Made by a program: the position numbers and the translations under genes. From contig CALFYR010000185.1 of the NCBI GenBank assembly GCA_937954195.1, positions 1 through 6,822 on the forward strand: a DNA stretch of 6,822 nt, given 5' to 3'. This stretch comes from an uncultured Dehalococcoidia bacterium (lineage in GTDB: Bacteria > Chloroflexota > Dehalococcoidia > Tepidiformales > Tepidiformaceae). The notes beneath the pieces were generated by a model. The model ran no database searches, was not told where the DNA came from, and saw nothing but the letters and a program-made list of their open reading frames with translations. Below, piece after piece: positions 6,323 to 6,822 of the stretch. Position 1 is the first letter of the stretch; every line of letters starts with the position of its first letter.

Positions 6323-6796
6323 ATGACGCCAACTCACTCTGCCGCACTTCAAGAAACGTTCGAATACCTCAGCTTGCTTAAGGACGCTCTCGGCGGGCTG
6401 CCCGATGACGCTGTGAACTGGAAGCCCGCTGCCACCGCGAACTCCATCGCCGTCCTCGTGCATCATTCGATCGCCGCCACCCGGTTCTGGCTGAGGAATG
6501 GGTCGGGACAGGTCGACTCGATCAGCCGGTACCGTGCCGAAGACCGAGGACCCGCGTTCGAAACCGCGGGGGCAACGGTTGCGAGCCTGGAATCCGCCAT
6601 TGATGCGGCTACCGCGGAGTTCGAGTCAATTCTTTCGAGGGGTACGGAAGAGTGCCTCGATACAGTGGTTTCGTGGCCGGATGAGGACCCCGCCGCTGGC
6701 CGAGGCGCGATCTCTGGCTTGATGCACGCGACATCGCATCTCGCGGAGCATGTGGGCCAGGTCCAACTCACGCGTGATCTCTGGCTGGCCCGCTAG
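6323..6796 (+). CDS. DinB-family (DinB/YfiT-like) putative metal-dependent protein
   Basis: 157 residues, normal for the DinB four-helix bundle. The first helix (about 5-25) leads into WKPAATANSIAVLVHH (33-48), where H48 (or H47) fits the first metal ligand. The last helix has SHLAEHVGQ (138-146), with H139 and H143 in the HxxxH spacing that completes the three-histidine metal site of the family. Members include bacillithiol and mycothiol-type thiol S-transferases and hydrolases and many proteins of unknown function. Despite the name, they are unrelated to DNA polymerase IV. No signal peptide or membrane segment is seen. There is no Shine-Dalgarno before the ATG at 6323. The gene is transcribed away from the two-component operon and seems independent of it. 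Confidence 0.85.
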   Translation: MTPTHSAALQETFEYLSLLKDALGGLPDDAVNWKPAATANSIAVLVHHSIAATRFWLRNGSGQVDSISRYRAEDRGPAFETAGATVASLESAIDAATAEFESILSRGTEECLDTVVSWPDEDPAAGRGAISGLMHATSHLAEHVGQVQLTRDLWLAR

Positions 6797-6800
6797 CCAG
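6781..6800 (+). terminator. Possible weak stem-loop at the DinB stop codon
   Basis: CTGGCT (6781-6786) and AGCCAG (6795-6800) are perfect complements around an 8-base loop that includes part of the last codons, with the TAG at the base of the second arm. Only TTGGTGT follows, not a T-run, so it is a poor intrinsic terminator at best. Confidence 0.2.
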
Positions 6801-6822
6801 TTGGTGTAAGCTTCCAGTGGCG

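Noticed and set aside
1..6822. Mobile element, phage, toxin-antitoxin or defence system
   Set aside because: I found no transposase, integrase, terminal repeats, restriction or toxin-like gene. The composition is uniform and the genes are metabolic and regulatory.

Overview
The window is GC-rich and densely packed, with protein genes over almost all of its length. It holds no RNA gene, insertion sequence or CRISPR array that I can see. The composition, a large soluble PAS/GAF histidine kinase of the HisKA_3 type paired with a NarL/LuxR-type regulator, and a DinB-family metalloprotein together suggest an environmental bacterium, possibly Chloroflexota or an actinobacterium-like lineage. This taxonomic guess is an inference and has no marker gene behind it.

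Left half (1-2548, + strand): four closely spaced genes read like one operon. They are the 3' half of a D-threonine aldolase / D-serine dehydratase-like PLP enzyme, a 49-residue zinc-ribbon protein, an acyl-CoA-dehydrogenase-fold flavoprotein that looks like a group D flavin-dependent monooxygenase (HsaA/HpaH-C2 type), and a nitroreductase-family FMN enzyme. The gaps are 18, 17 and 9 bases, and the zinc-ribbon and monooxygenase genes have clear Shine-Dalgarno sequences. The monooxygenase type needs reduced flavin from a partner. The adjacent nitroreductase-family protein is a candidate for that role or for a neighbouring redox step, but the substrate is unknown.

Right-centre (2545-6217, - strand): a two-component system, transcribed regulator first (214 aa, receiver plus LuxR HTH) and then a 1008-aa kinase (PAS-PAS-GAF-GAF-GAF-HisKA_3-HATPase). 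One base separates the two genes, so they are probably translationally coupled. The kinase gene ends tail-to-tail on the nitroreductase gene, with interlocking stop codons and no visible terminator.

Right end (6218-6822): a 105-base divergent intergenic region carries a spaced 8-base inverted repeat. It is followed by a DinB-family protein gene on the + strand, which lacks a Shine-Dalgarno and may be leaderless.

The window is mostly recognisable families. The least explained parts are the aldolase / zinc-ribbon / monooxygenase / nitroreductase gene set, the small zinc-ribbon protein itself, and the interlocked convergent gene ends.
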